Source: Ophioderma brevispina
Taxonomy: Eukaryota > Echinodermata > Ophiuroidea > Amphilepidida > Ophiodermatidae
NCBI GenBank assembly: GCA_023653785.1
Contig: JAMKCH010084881.1
Span: 1 to 64,000 of the forward strand
Length of the DNA: 64,000 nt
Reading direction: 5' to 3'
Shown one piece after another: positions 43,513-54,090 of this stretch. Made by a program: the position numbers and the translations under genes. Each line of letters opens with the position of its first letter. The stretch's first letter is position 1. The notes under the pieces are model-generated. The model was not told where the DNA came from, did not search any database, and saw only the letters and a program-made list of their open reading frames with translations.

Positions 43513-44250
43513 AATTGAGTGTACTACACATGTTCCAAAGACCCCTACATCCGGTGAAAGTACAAAATTTTGTGGACAGTTTCACACCGCTGTCACTGCA
43601 TCGATCGCGGCAAAGGGATAGGATCACAGGTCATCGTGGTGTATGCACAACAAAAGACAGAGTGCCTGGCTTTGTCAAGATGAATGGGTAATTGGTTTAG
43701 GTAATTTGTGGCTTTGGTGTTGTAGGTCCTCTTATCTACTAGGTCCATGCACTGATTAAAGAAACAGGTGATCAAAATATTTAAATAATGTACTTTTAAT
43801 AACTATAAATCATTTTATTAAAAGATACAATGGTTTACAAGTTGTGTACGTTTGTAATGATTGTTTTTAGTATACGTACTGCATTGATATCAATACAGAG
43901 TTATTTATATAACACAAACATATACACAGAAATGAAAGTGCTTCTACAAAATGTCCATCTTTACATATACTGCAAAATGTGTATGCTCAGAACATTGCAT
44001 TTGCAAGAATTAACTTTTAAGATGATTGGTGATGTTTTAATCACAAAAAAAAAACAACTATATTCCAAATGGCATTTCCCACTGACAATTCAGCACTTCC
44101 GTAGAAAACTGCTATGGGAAAATACTGGATTGATCCTTATGAGAACCGGGTAATTCAAACTAATGAAATCATACAATGTCAAATTGTAACAGTCGGAACA
44201 AGACAAAAAATTCCCAAAAGATGGGATTGGAGTTGTTCAGTCACCTAGGT
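43513..44250. other. Intergenic, no gene recognised
   Basis: The 107-codon frame at 43830-44153 includes a repeat segment (ATATCAATACAGAGTTATTTAT) that recurs at 44635, and has no domain. Not a credible gene. Confidence 0.45.
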
Positions 44251-44254
44251 CTGT

Positions 44255-44665
44255 AAAGTACCAGTAAGACAGCATGCCCTGTTTAAGTGCTAAAGTAGCC
44301 CCATAGATACTTTCATGCAAATGAGTAAAATTATTAATAGGTGTATAAATATTTTGGTCAATCACGTTTTACCTCCTTCCCTGAAAAGACATAGGCTTAA
44401 TGGTGCTGCCCAAAATATGAAATATAGTCCAACGTTTGCCTACAAGGATGGTAGTAGCAGATATCAATAGAGTTATTTAGAACACAGAAATGAAAAAGCC
44501 TGTATGAAATGTCTAGGCTTATTGGTGCTGCTCAATTCAAATACCACTACAATTAAGATTAAAAATACCCAGGAAAAAATGTAAATAAATGGAATATAAT
44601 CCAAGGTTTTCCTACAAGGATACCAGTAGCAGATATCAATACAGAGTTATTGATAACATTGGGAG
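44255..44665 (+). repeat. Tandem-like repeat J, ~180-bp units
   Basis: TTGGTGCTGC(C/T)CAA, ATATAGTCCAACGTTTGCCTAC / ATAATCCAAGGTTTTCCTAC and GTAGCAGATATCAATA(C)AGAG recur in order at 44400-44475 and 44520-44655. The 5' part (TTTTACCTCCTTCC(C/A)TGAAAAGACA) matches 47795-47820. Confidence 0.7.
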
Positions 44666-44984
44666 GTGCTTTAGGAGTAGCTGTGGGGGTAGTTCACAAT
44701 TGTTTTGTGCCCATCAATTGCCTGGAGAGCAACACTATATGACGAGTACTGCTATAATAAACCATGGCTACCGTGTGATCATCGGTAAGTATTTTTCTCA
44801 AGTCTTTAGCTGTAGCTGAACTGACTTAGGCAAGCTCACTGGAGTACAGATAGGAGTGCACATGAAACCGCAGTAGTGGGCTACACCATGAGTAAGAATC
44901 TTTCTGTGTAATTTTCAGTCTTTTAGTACATTGCCAGATTCATTCACGGTTGTAGTTAAGTGTCTTGGTAGGGTTATATTTATC
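44666..44984. other. Unassigned; strong splice-donor-like site
   Basis: ATCATCGGTAAGTATTT at 44779 is a good 5' splice-site match, and the preceding ~130 bp is less AT-rich than its surroundings, but no frame gives a recognisable protein. A non-coding or unknown exon is possible. Confidence 0.25.
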
Positions 44985-45171
44985 CAGGGGTTCTCAATTG
45001 GTGGCCCGCGGGCCAAATCCGGCCTGCCAACCACTGATTTTTGGCCCTCGACGTGCTCTAAAATATAAAGGGAAACATAAGAAAATAAAGTGTATTTGGC
45101 CCTCAAGTAGGGAATTTTCAAATATGTTTGATATTCTCTGGCCCTTCGACTAATATAATTGAGAACCCCTG
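44985..45171. mobile_element. hAT-like MITE, CAGGGGTTCTCAA termini
   Basis: CAGGGGTTCTCAATTGGTGG at 44985 and AATTGAGAACCCCTG ending at 45171 are inverted repeats. The subterminal GGCCCGCGGGCCAAATCCGG is typical of this hAT class. The exact target duplication is not clear. The 132-codon minus frame at 44915-45313 runs straight through the element and is therefore suspect. Confidence 0.85.
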
Positions 45172-45900
45172 TTATAGGCTGTAAAATGTATTTAGTGCCA
45201 TAAAGAGTTATGTATGGAAGTACCTGGATGTCTACCTCAGCTCCAACACCAGGTTTTTTTTTATCACTTTGAGGTATATGTGCAGAAAAGAAATACCAAG
45301 AGTGATTATACACAAGTTACATTGTACTCAGCAACTTTAATATGTACTTTGGTATTTAAATCTATTCTCTAGCTATCAAGTCAGAAATGACTTATTACAG
45401 TGTGTAGTATTACGTGCAGTTTAGCCTTAGGCTGTTGTGAGCCAATAGCTGGCTGTTTGAATTCATAAATAGTAGTATATTAAAGCTTCACTTCGAATAA
45501 AACTTTCAAACTACCAAAAGGAACTCCAGCACTTTCACTGGGATGTTTCCTTAACCTCTACAAATTCAACTTAACAGAATAGTTGTAAAAGTTGTTGAAT
45601 TCGTAGTGGTCAGGGGAAGGTTGTCCAATTACAAAACGCTCCTTTTGCTGGGTCCCTTGGCATAATAGCAAAAATGTTTGACATCTTGAGGAAAAACATT
45701 AATGAGACTGGCTTCGTACGGATACAAATGCTAATAAAGCATGTTTGAAGACCAAAATGAGATTGCATTACTCATACAAGAATACAATATGGACATAAGC
45801 TTTAGAGTAAAGAGATCACCAAATAAAATAATATAGAAGTTTCAAAGCCCCAGAAAGTCTCATGATGACTGGGGTTCCAGCAGACAATAAATAAAGGTTT

Positions 45901-46170
45901 TTGTTTCAGGACGAGATAGTTTGATTTGTGAGACTCCGCGGAAATGGCTAGTGCAAAAAAAAAAATCAAAATGAAAATGTAGGATTTTTTCGATTTACAT
46001 TTTTGGCCCTCTTTTTCCAATTTTTTCGGCCGTTTCACGATAAAATTTTGTTTTTTTCCTGAAAATTAAAAAAATCTTTTGAGTAAAAACCTAAATTAAA
46101 AAAATGCACTAAGACTAATTTTAAACAAAATGCACGCTATCTTCTGAGACAAACTTTTTTTCTTGGCCTT
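45901..46170. repeat. Dispersed repeat X, copy 2
   Basis: Matches 37441-37700 in block order (TTTTTTCGGCCG, AAACCTAAA, CTTCTGAGACAAAC, TTTTTCTTGGCC). Confidence 0.65.
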
Positions 46171-46437
46171 ATCAATGATCTCAACATTTTAAAACCTATG
46201 AACACCTGACAATTTATCAAAAGGTAACCTGCTATAATTCTTGATAGCAGGGTTTTTATCCATTTCTCTAAGGATCAATTTAAAGATTCTTTAATGTAAA
46301 GAATTGATGATTCCCAGCATTGCCACAAGTCACATATTAAAATGCCATTACTTTTCCAGATTGGAAATAACCTTAGCAGGTTATTTTTAAGAATTTTATC
46401 AGGATTGAGGATTTCTCAATGCAGACTAACGAATGAG

Positions 46438-46748
46438 TTCTCATTCTTAAACATCTGTGAAAATGCAAGCAATTTCATTGGTTGATGCCCGGGTTTAATT
46501 CGTTTAACTAAACCCAGGTAGTACGCGCTGCGTATTGAAGTTATTTTTAGGTTGAAGCGCTCGCGTCATACCGCGTTTTGCTACTTTCGCGCGCGCCTGC
46601 CTACGTTGCGTATGATCGTTGCGTCCAAAGGGTTGTTCGATTGTTGTCACTGGGTGGTGGCAGTCCTTTCTTGTTGTATTTAAGCCGTAAAGCATCGCGA
46701 AATTGGGTTAAAAATGACCTTAAATGATAAAGATGTTTAAGAATGAGA
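46438..46748. mobile_element. TIR element with a locally CpG-rich core
   Basis: TCATTCTTAAACATCT (46441-46456) is matched inversely by AGATGTTTAAGAATGA (46731-46746). The interior holds a GGGTTTAATTCGTTTAACTAAACCC hairpin (46492-46516) and an unusually CpG-dense stretch (CGCTCGCGTC, CGCGCGCG) at 46555-46600. Confidence 0.75.
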
Positions 46749-46926
46749 ATAAAGGTATGATTGGGAACCGGTACTCTTTACGACGAATTGAACCCGGCGA
46801 CACCATTATTTTTGCGTGGAAGAACTCGGCCTCCGGCCTCGTTCTTCCACTTAAAATAATGGTATCGCCTTGGGTTCAATTCGTCGTAAAGAGAGTACCG
46901 GTTCCCAAAATCATACCTTTATTCTC
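46745..46926. mobile_element. Long foldback, ~80-bp arms
   Basis: GAGAATAAAGGTATGATTGG...GGTACTCTTTACGACGAATTGAACCC pairs with GGGTTCAATTCGTCGTAAAGAGAGTACC...ATCATACCTTTATTCTC, with ACCATTATTTT / AAAATAATGGT further in. The loop is GGCCTCCGGCC-like. It abuts the preceding element, sharing its right terminus. Confidence 0.88.
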
Positions 46927-46950
46927 TAAATAGAGAGCCCATCTTTCAGA

Positions 46951-47162
46951 TTAGCAGCCATCTTTGAGGTGGGAGTGATCTAGGAACAATACATCCACCT
47001 GCTTTGCACCTGGACCACATTCCATATGTTCAGGTGAGTGTATTGTTTGATCCACCATCTTTGAGGTGGAAGTGATCTAGGAACAATACATCCACCTGCT
47101 TTACACCTGGACCACATTCTATATGCTTAGTGTATTGTTTGACCCTCAAAGATGGCTGCCAA
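46951..47162. mobile_element. TIR element made of two 97-bp units
   Basis: TTAGCAGCCATCTTTGAGG (46951) is inverted as CCTCAAAGATGGCTGCCAA (47144-47162). Inside, the unit CCATCTTTGAGGTGG(G/A)AGT through GTGTATTGTTTGATCC is tandemly duplicated (46958 and 47055). Confidence 0.82.
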
Positions 47163-47231
47163 TTCAAAATAACTTTTAAATAAAGCCATATATGATCACT
47201 TGATTTTCCCATTTATGTGTATTTCACTGAG

Positions 47232-47693
47232 AAGCAAAACTTCCTATGCACATTTACAGATGAAAGTGACAACCTTCTACAAAGATATCAAAATCAATAT
47301 CTTGTCACTGTATTTCTAGTAGGTGATTGAAGGAAGCACTCCATTTTTAAGATCTTATTTTGGAACAGTTAGGCAACACTTGCTACACACACCGATAACA
47401 AGATCATTTGATATACATATCAAGCTTCTTGCAAAATGGTCAACCATGCAGGTATAAAGATTGTAATAGCTACTTTGTAGGATTTTTGTAACACAATTTT
47501 TCATGATTTTTCTAGTAATGTTTATTCATTACAAACATTCACCATGTGTGGATTTTTTTTCACAAATTGGTACATTTGTAGCAGTCTTAATGACTGCAAG
47601 AGAAACAAGTATCACCATATTATGAACATTTCCTACTAAAGCAGGTATTTGCTTTGTGTGGTAATGTTTAGAGTCTATTCATCAATCAACCTT
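47232..47693 (+). repeat. Segmental duplication J2, copy 1
   Basis: About 460 bp matching 48089-48548 from AAGCAAAAC(T/C)TCC to TCTATT...TCAACCTT, with scattered substitutions and indels. Confidence 0.9.
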
Positions 47694-47820
47694 ATGCAGT
47701 CTTCAGAGTACTAGTACCAGTAACCCCATAGGTACATTCATGCAAATTAACCAAAGTAATGAAAGCTGTGTTTTTAAATATTTGGTCAATCACATTTTAC
47801 CTCCTTCCATGAAAAGACAG

Positions 47821-48069
47821 ATATGTGATGTGATCTGGGAAAACCCGCCACATGTTGCACAGGACAGTTTGAAAAATAAAGAAAATAGCTTAAAATCTGT
47901 TATATTGTACTTTATTTTTGTATAAGGCGTAACTTTTGATTTGTGTATCAAAGAAGAAAGAAGTAAACAGTTATGGAAACTTAATATTTCAAACTCTGCA
48001 GTGATAGTAAAAACTCAAAATATAAATTTCCCACCATGTGGCGGGTTTTTCCCAGATTGCATCACATAT
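47821..48069. mobile_element. MITE with an identifiable empty site (family K)
   Basis: ATATGTGATG(TG)ATCTGGGAAAACCCGCCACATG and its inverse bound 249 bp. The flanks read TGAAAAGACAG | element | AGGCTTATTGGTG. The related locus at 44384-44403 reads TGAAAAGACATAGGCTTAATGGTG with no element, giving an empty site centred on a TA. A minus-strand AATAAA (TTTATT at 47911-47916) lies inside, about 650 bp past the RPA1 stop. It could serve as a poly(A) signal, which is speculative. Confidence 0.88.
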
Positions 48070-48088
48070 AGGCTTATTGGTGATGCTC

Positions 48089-48548
48089 AAGCAAAACCTC
48101 CCATGCACTTTACAGATGAAAGTGACAACCTCCTACAAAGATATCAAAAGTCAGTATCTTGTCACTATTTCTATCATGTAATTAAAAGGAAATGTTCCAT
48201 TTTAGGTATCTTATTTTGGCACAGTTTGACAACACTTTCTACACTAGGTGTAGAGTATATCAAGCTTCTTGCAAAATGGTCAAAATGCAGGTATAAAGTT
48301 TGAAATTTGCTACTTTGTAGGATTTTTGTAAGACAAGTTTTCATGATTTTTCGTGACTCTTCCAGTACGGTAATGTACTTTCATTACAAACATTTACCAT
48401 ATATGGATTTTTTTTTCACAAGTTGTTACATTTGTGGCAGTCTTAATGACTGCATAAGGACAAATATCACCATAATATGAACATTTCCTACTACAGTGGT
48501 GTTTGCTCTGTGCGGTAATGTTTATAGTCTATTTTTCAGTCAACCTTT
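48089..48548 (+). repeat. Segmental duplication J2, copy 2 (RPA1 3' flank)
   Basis: Second copy of the 460-bp duplication. It ends 16 bp short of the RPA1 stop codon (48565), so the presumed RPA1 3' UTR is the duplicated DNA. Confidence 0.9.
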
Positions 48549-48564
48549 GTCCCTTCAAGATGTT

Positions 48565-48669
48565 TTAGGACTGCGCCAAGTTCCTGATGTCCATGATAAG
48601 TTTCTTGGAATATTCCTTGTAATCCAGTGGCTGGGCATTGATACATGTGCACTTGAGACGAGCCTCATC
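48565..48669 (-). CDS. RPA1: RPA1 terminal coding exon
   Basis: The last exon of the replication protein A 70-kDa subunit, the large subunit of the nuclear single-stranded-DNA-binding heterotrimer used in replication, repair and recombination. It reads DEARLKCTCINAQPL, then DYKEYSKKLIMDIRNL, and stops (TAA at 48565-48567), 34 residues. This corresponds to the DESRIK...PVDYREYGRRLVM C-terminus of animal RPA1. The final helix packs with RPA2 and RPA3 in the trimerisation core. The 3' splice site is TTTTTTCCTCTTATTAG at 48670. It joins the previous exon in phase 0. No lesion is seen. The plus-strand frame at 48496-48717 is its shadow. Confidence 0.9.
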   Translation of the reverse strand, partial: DEARLKCTCINAQPLDYKEYSKKLIMDIRNLAQS

Positions 48670-48844
48670 CTAATAAGAGGAAAAAACACAGGGAACCAGT
48701 CAATGACAAAATCATGAATGTCTTGAAAGCAATGTCTCCAATTTCAGTAGGAATATATGACAAAATATGAGAAAATTATGTTTGCTTCTATGCTTAAAAC
48801 AGGATTGTGCCTCAACAAAGTCACCAATCTTAAAACTCAACTAG

Positions 48845-49290
48845 AATTTCGCGGTTCTCGGCTTTCACGCTCGCTATATTCAAAGAATATAAGCTGTGGG
48901 CCGCCCCATGACCTTTGACCCTGGCACATGACCTTTGACCTCATCAACATATGAGGGATCGCATGGTGCACCTATGACACAAGTTTGGTTCCAATTGAAC
49001 TTCAAGTTTTCAATTTAGGTCAATTTTACATTTTTAGCCCATTTTTCAACTTGACCTCGGCACATGATCTTTGACCTCATCAACATATGAGGGATCCCAT
49101 GGTGCACCTATGACAGAAGTTTGGTTCCAATTGAACTTCAACTTTTCAATTGAGGTCGATTTAAAAAAAAAACCTTAACAATTTAGTGACACACACATAC
49201 ATACACACATACATCCACACATACATCCACCCTCACATACACACGCGCAACAGATTGCTAAGTGGTCCTGCCAGCTATAGCTGGCGGCCC
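48845..49290 (-). repeat. Dispersed repeat with TGACCTTTGACCT units
   Basis: Inverted relative of 24831-25330 (CTTTGAATATA-type block, GGCCGC, CTAAGTGGTCCTGCCAGC). It includes a 136-bp internal tandem duplication (GGCACATGA(C/T)CTTTGACC at 48923 and 49059) and an ACACATAC microsatellite at 49187-49245. TGACCTTTGACCT (48929-48941) is the reverse complement of AGGTCAAAGGTCA, a perfect DR1 nuclear-receptor element, and a near copy is at 48909. Confidence 0.8.
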
Positions 49291-49706
49291 ACAAAAAGGT
49301 CAATGAATTGACAAATTGCTTGATGAAATTTCTACTTTTACTTATACATGTTGTCGATATTTTAGGGTATTTCCCCTGATATGTTGACAAGGAAATTACA
49401 TGTTGATGACAGCCCTAATGAGAATTGATTTTGTCTTAAATACTTTGAAAAATAGGAAATATCTTATTTCATACACACATACACACAGACATGCGCACCC
49501 TCACAATACCCCCTCTGCTTTTCAAGCCAGGGGGATAAAAACGAGGAAATCCTCTTAAACAAGGAGGATATTTCACATCCCTGCAATGCAGCAACACAGT
49601 TCAAATTGCATTGCACTGTTGCTGTGTTGAGTCAGAGATGGTTTTCATCCATTTTCACTGCACTGCAGTGAAGTTTTTTTATTTATGCAACAAAATTCCC
49701 ACTCAC

Positions 49707-49793
49707 ATTGTATGTTTCCATTTTGACCCTCATTTTGAAAATGTATGGCTTAAAGCTAGCCTCCTGGAAAACAGAATTGAACTGTCCCTCATC
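49707..49793 (-). CDS. RPA1: RPA1 penultimate exon (DBD-C)
   Basis: 87 bp, 29 codons, phase 0 at both ends. It reads DEGQFNSVFQEASF, then KPYIFKMRVKMETYN, matching the NEQAFEEVFQNANF...FIFRVRVKVETYN segment of animal RPA1 within the DBD-C OB fold. It is bounded by a 3' splice site TTACTTCCAG (49794) and a strong donor GTGAGT (49701-49706). Uninterrupted and well conserved. The intron to the last exon is 1,037 bp and contains the DR1-bearing repeat. The longer plus-strand frame 49611-49877 is a shadow. Confidence 0.93.
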
Positions 49794-49882
49794 CTGGAAG
49801 TAAGATATAATGCATTGTTAGATACAATTAAAGTTATATGGAATTTGCATTATGAAATATACTCCACTGATGTATAGATTAG

Positions 49883-50223
49883 GGCTGGTATTCTGAAAAG
49901 GAGTCTAACTTTATACCTGGGTTTAAAAAAAGGGTTAGGCCTACATGAGTGGACCCTTTTTCCTTTCAAACTACTGTGAAAGTTAAATATAATAGGTGAG
50001 AAAATTCCTCATGGATGGGCCTTAAAATTCCTTATGGATGGGCCTTAAAATTCCTCATGGATGGGCCTTAAAATTCCTCATGGATGGGCCATTCCGGCCC
50101 ATCCATGAGGAATTTTCTCACCCGTTATAGCACATTTTTAGAGTATGTTGGAAGAAAAAAGGTCTACTCATATAGGACTAACCCTGGTTTAAACTCCTTA
50201 GACTCCTTTTCAGAATACCAGCC
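49883..50223. mobile_element. GGCTGGTATTC-TIR foldback MITE, complete
   Basis: Starts GGCTGGTATTCTGAAAAGGA and ends TCCTTTTCAGAATACCAGCC, flanked by TAG on both sides (49880-49882, 50224-50226). The hairpin stem CCTCATGGATGGGCC has an internal 23-bp expansion repeated three times on the left arm (about 50009-50080). Located in the RPA1 intron, 90 bp upstream (in transcription) of the penultimate exon. Confidence 0.85.
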
Positions 50224-51581
50224 TAGGTCTGTAAATGTTTTATTATCTATAGTATTAAGGGTGGGCAAGTATGAACTTTTTTTTACAAATCTTTTGTAAA
50301 ACAAGCACATTCTATGGCCATTTTGGATCCTGAAAATGAATCAGGGAAGCTTTTTCACTCATGATAAATTTTTAGGTTGGTTCTGTCGAGTTTTAAGGTT
50401 TGTTCATGAAGTGTATAGGGCTTTTCTGATACTTTTGGAAAAACAAAAAAAGGATATGATCTTCATACTGGATTTTGCTAGAAACTCACCAATAGGTGCT
50501 TTATAGGTTTAGGCTAATAATTGTCAAAGAAAAAAAATCAAATTTATTCTCAATGGCAGAAAATATATTTTTTTCCAAAATTCTCTTCAACTGAGGCAAG
50601 GCAATGCACAGAACAACCAAAACAAGACCACTGGTTTGTGAGTGAAAATTGAAGGGGTCTATTGTTGTAAGGTCAAGCCTTTGCAACCAGTTACATAACT
50701 TGCTAATACCTGTGAATGGTACTGGGGTGTTTTCATACCAGCATGTGCAGGTGTGGTACTATTATTATTATGTAGTAGCAGGCAAATCATTGTGTGTAAA
50801 GAGGTGTATTCCTGTTTCTATAAATAATTTAAACCAGTTGGTGAAAGTTGTAGCTGTGCTACTGTGTGACTACACGCCCTCTGCAAGGTAAAGACATTTT
50901 TTCTTTATTCTAGACAATCATGAACTTGGTTATTTTGGAAACCTATGGTGTTACAAAGGGAGGCAATATACCTAGCACATGTGCATGTTATATGGTTGTC
51001 ATTAGTTGTATGTGGCAAATATTGGCAAATAACTAATTTAACCTCAAAATCCCATTGACTTTAAGTACAAAACTTAAAATCCATGGAACCAACCCAAAAC
51101 TTTATTTTCAGCGAAAAAGCTTGCTATATTCTTTTTCAGGAGCCAAAATGGCCATAGAATCCACACGATTTAAAAAAAAGATGCAACTTATTATTGTATT
51201 GTGTATAATGCATGCAAGATTTCATACTCAGGAACTGTCTTTTGGACATCAAGTCTATATTTTAGTACAATCTTTCCTTTTCCAATTCAGATCTTGGGTG
51301 AAGGAAAAAAAAACAAAACAAAAAAAACAGACAAAACAAAAACAACCTGTTTTACGGGCCTGGCCTATATTTGGCATTTAAAAGAATACATATAAAATCA
51401 GCTGTTTTAATAAAATGGATTGATTTTAAATAAAAAACATTAGAACATTGAAAAAAAAGAAGATTTTACCAGCCGACTTGGAAGACACATCCATCCACCA
51501 AAAGATAGTTTTCTTCATTGCCTTACTGCTGGAGAATTTTCAAAATGTGAAAAAATGGCATTGCAGGATATCTGGCATCCC
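50224..51581. other. RPA1 intron, no other gene
   Basis: AT-rich intronic DNA. The plus frame at 51055-51381 (108 codons) has no motif and ends in a lysine-rich poly-A tract. Confidence 0.6.
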
Positions 51582-52002
51582 CAATAGACGATTTGCACGA
51601 TCCCCATAATGCATCTCGTTAAGTGCCCAATTCCATCCGGGAACTTGTACCAGCCTCAAGTCAGCTAAAAACATACGGTTAACAGCGATACTAGAAAATT
51701 TACCTTATCTGTGACGTTGCACAGCCGAACTGTATTTGTCCAGCAGGCGACAATTAGGGCACAGTTACGATCGAAAATTTCAACATCGGTGCCTCGGTTG
51801 TTTTTTGTTCCTATGATATTGGTCTACATTTCTTTAAGATTAACTTCACATGAAAAGGTACTTTGTATTGTAGTTTTAGGCATTGTCAGGCAACACCAAC
51901 AAACAACAAATTTTTTTGTAAACATGAACTCTGGTACAAGTTCCCGGATAGAAATGGGCACTTAACAAGATGCATTATGGGGATTGCGCAAATCGTCTAT
52001 TG
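51582..52002. mobile_element. TIR MITE next to an RPA1 splice donor (family M2)
   Basis: CAATAGACGATTTGCACGAT at 51582 and its inverse ending CAAATCGTCTATTG at 52002, with about 70-bp arms that include CCGGGAACTTGTACCA. 421 bp. Its right end lies 36 bp from the 52039 exon edge, that is, inside the first 40 bp of the intron downstream of that exon. Confidence 0.85.
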
Positions 52003-52038
52003 AAGAAATCAGGAGTCTTCAAGATGCCAAGTGCCTAC

Positions 52039-52145
52039 CTGTTCTCTGATGTTACCGATGTAATCTGCCTTCTGTCCTAGAATAGACTCTGCAGTGTCCT
52101 GGAAGCACGTCACCCACTGTGTCTCTGTGGCATCTGCAATGTTGC
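52039..52145 (-). CDS. RPA1: RPA1 exon encoding NIAD...QWVTCFQ (DBD-C)
   Basis: 107 bp: two bases finish a split codon, then 35 codons reading [35 protein letters not shown]. This is the near-invariant NIADF..NQWVTCF(Q/N)..AE.ILG block of RPA1 DBD-C. The acceptor is CTATTCAACAG (52146) and the donor GTAGGC (52033-52038). It is intact. The upstream intron edge is the breakpoint of a ~430-bp duplication (52147 on), and a MITE sits 36 bp past the donor. No substitution at the recognisable core residues. Confidence 0.95.
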
Positions 52146-52146
52146 C

Positions 52147-52577
52147 TGTTGAATAGAGGTGAGATGTTTATTATATTATACAAAATTTGTCGAGAAGATG
52201 TTACAATTTTGCAAAATTAACCTTGCTAATCCATACAGATCGTTGAGGTTGTGAATCTGACAAGTGTTCTGTAATGGGTGAAAAAAAATTGCTTATGGAC
52301 AGGCTGTTGTCCTGCCCATGAGAAATTTCTCACCTGTTACAGAAAAAAAGGGCTATTCATAAAGAACTAAGCCTGGTTTAAACTTGGGTCTAAAGTTACA
52401 CTCCCTTTAACCCCCTGGACACTTGGTTACATGGAAGGTAATATAATTTAATGGGCAAATCAGAGATAATGTAAGAATGGTGGTATGGTTTACACAAAGA
52501 TAAAGATGCACTGTTTTGATTGGTTATTCAGAGGGCTCTCTCATGTTGTGTCAGCCCGCAAAATAACTGACGGCAAT
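52147..52577. repeat. Intronic segmental duplication, copy 1
   Basis: From TGTTGAATAGAGGTGAG (52147) to ACTGACGGCAAT (52577), matching 52955-53386. It contains a degenerate GGCTGGTATTC-family hairpin (52271-52342). Confidence 0.92.
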
Positions 52578-52954
52578 AGACTATTTGCACAATCCCCGAA
52601 ATGCATCTCATTCGGTGCCCATTTCCATCCGGGAACTTTTACCAGACTCAAGTCGGATAAAAACATACGGTTAGGAGCGTAACGAAAATACCAGAAAACT
52701 TACCCTATCTGTGACGTTGCACAATAATTGTGTAATCGTCCGTCAGGTGACAAGTAGGGCACAGTACGATCGAAAATATCACGTTTTGTCGTGAATTTCA
52801 ACACCAGTGCCTCGATTATTTTTTGTTCCTTAGATATTCTTCTACATTTTTGTAAGATTAACTTCACGTGAAAAGGTACTTTGTATTGTAATTTTAGGCA
52901 CTGTTCGGCGACGCGAACGAACAACAATTTTTTTAAAAAAAAAAAAAAAAAAAA
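52574..52954. mobile_element. Truncated M2 MITE ending in poly(A)
   Basis: Starts CAATAGACTATTTGCACAAT and follows 51582 on for about 340 bp. Instead of the right inverted repeat it ends in a run of about 25 A (52927-52954), directly followed by the second copy of the intronic duplication. The 75-codon minus frame here is non-coding. Confidence 0.85.
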
Positions 52955-53386
52955 TGTTGAATAGAGGTGAGATGTTTATTATATTATACAAAATTTGTCG
53001 AGAAGATGTTACAATTTTGCAAAATTAACCTTGCTAATCCATACAGATCGTTGAGGTTGTGAATCTGACAAGTGTTCTGTAATGGGTGAAAATAAAATTG
53101 CTTATGGATGGGCTGTTACAGCCCATGAGAAATTTCTCACCTGTTACAGAAAAAAAAGGGCTATTCATAAAGAACTAAGCCTGGTTTAAACTTGGGTCTA
53201 AAGTTAGACTCCCTTTAACCCCCTGGACACTTGGTTACATGGAAGGTAATATCATGTAATGAGCAAATCAGAGATACTGTAAGAATGGTGGTATGATTTA
53301 CACAAAGATAAAGATGCACTATTTTGATTGGTTACTCAGAGGGCTATCTCATGTTGTGTCAGCCCGCAAAATAACTGACGGCAATT
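52955..53386. repeat. Intronic segmental duplication, copy 2
   Basis: Near-identical to 52147-52577 at an offset of 808 bp. The left junction follows the poly(A) run. It reproduces the intron up to a few bases short of the 3' splice site but not the exon. Confidence 0.92.
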
Positions 53387-54090
53387 GCGTCGGTGCCCTC
53401 CGGCATTGCCGCGATGCCCTTATAAACAGCAAAAATCAAACGCAGTTACTGCCGCGCCCCTTTCATTTGATCGTCGTCGTGCCCTTTTCTGTTTTCAAAG
53501 ACCGACAACTGCCAAATTTTGCGCCTCCAAGAAAATGCAATTCTTGCTGCATGTAAGTCCTCTTAATCATTTTTCCGACTTAATACGTTTTGAAAATGAC
53601 ATCCCCGAATGTTTTTAATACAGATTAAGCAGTTTAATGGCCCTAATGTCCTGGGAATCGACGCATGCTACGGGCGCTGCCATATTTGATAGTTTTTTTG
53701 TAAATCCCTCTTCTGTATTGCAGCACCATGAACCAAGCATACAAGAACTTTGAACTTTCTTTGTTCGTTGTTCCGTAAAGTAGGATATTAGTTCAAAAAC
53801 AGCTAGTACTGTAATTTCAGCTTTCTTTTTTACTGAAAAAAATGCTTTGATGCCCTCCCATGTTGACACATTGCGTTGATGCCCTTTTAAACAATTTGAG
53901 GATTGCTTCAGGTGCCCTTGCAAATTGCGGCAAAATTTTTATTTTCCCTTTAAAAAACTGCCTCCCCCCCGTCCTTATTTTGCACCCTATATCGTGTCCT
54001 GTAAAGAGCCATCAGACGGCCTGTATTATAGGCGGAGTGCACAAGGGGTTAAGAAAAAAGCCTGAGGTTTGGAACTCAGTGGTTACTTAC
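53387..54090. other. RPA1 intron, repeat-derived
   Basis: Recurrent GATGCCCTTTTAAAC / GATGCCCTTATAAAC and GGTGCCCT words suggest another decayed repeat. A 102-codon minus frame (53615-53923) has no domain. Confidence 0.5.

Noticed and set aside
44915..45313. 132-codon minus-strand frame
   Set aside because: It runs through the complete hAT-like MITE at 44985-45171, and no family or splice structure supports it. Parts outside the MITE look somewhat protein-like, but not enough to call.
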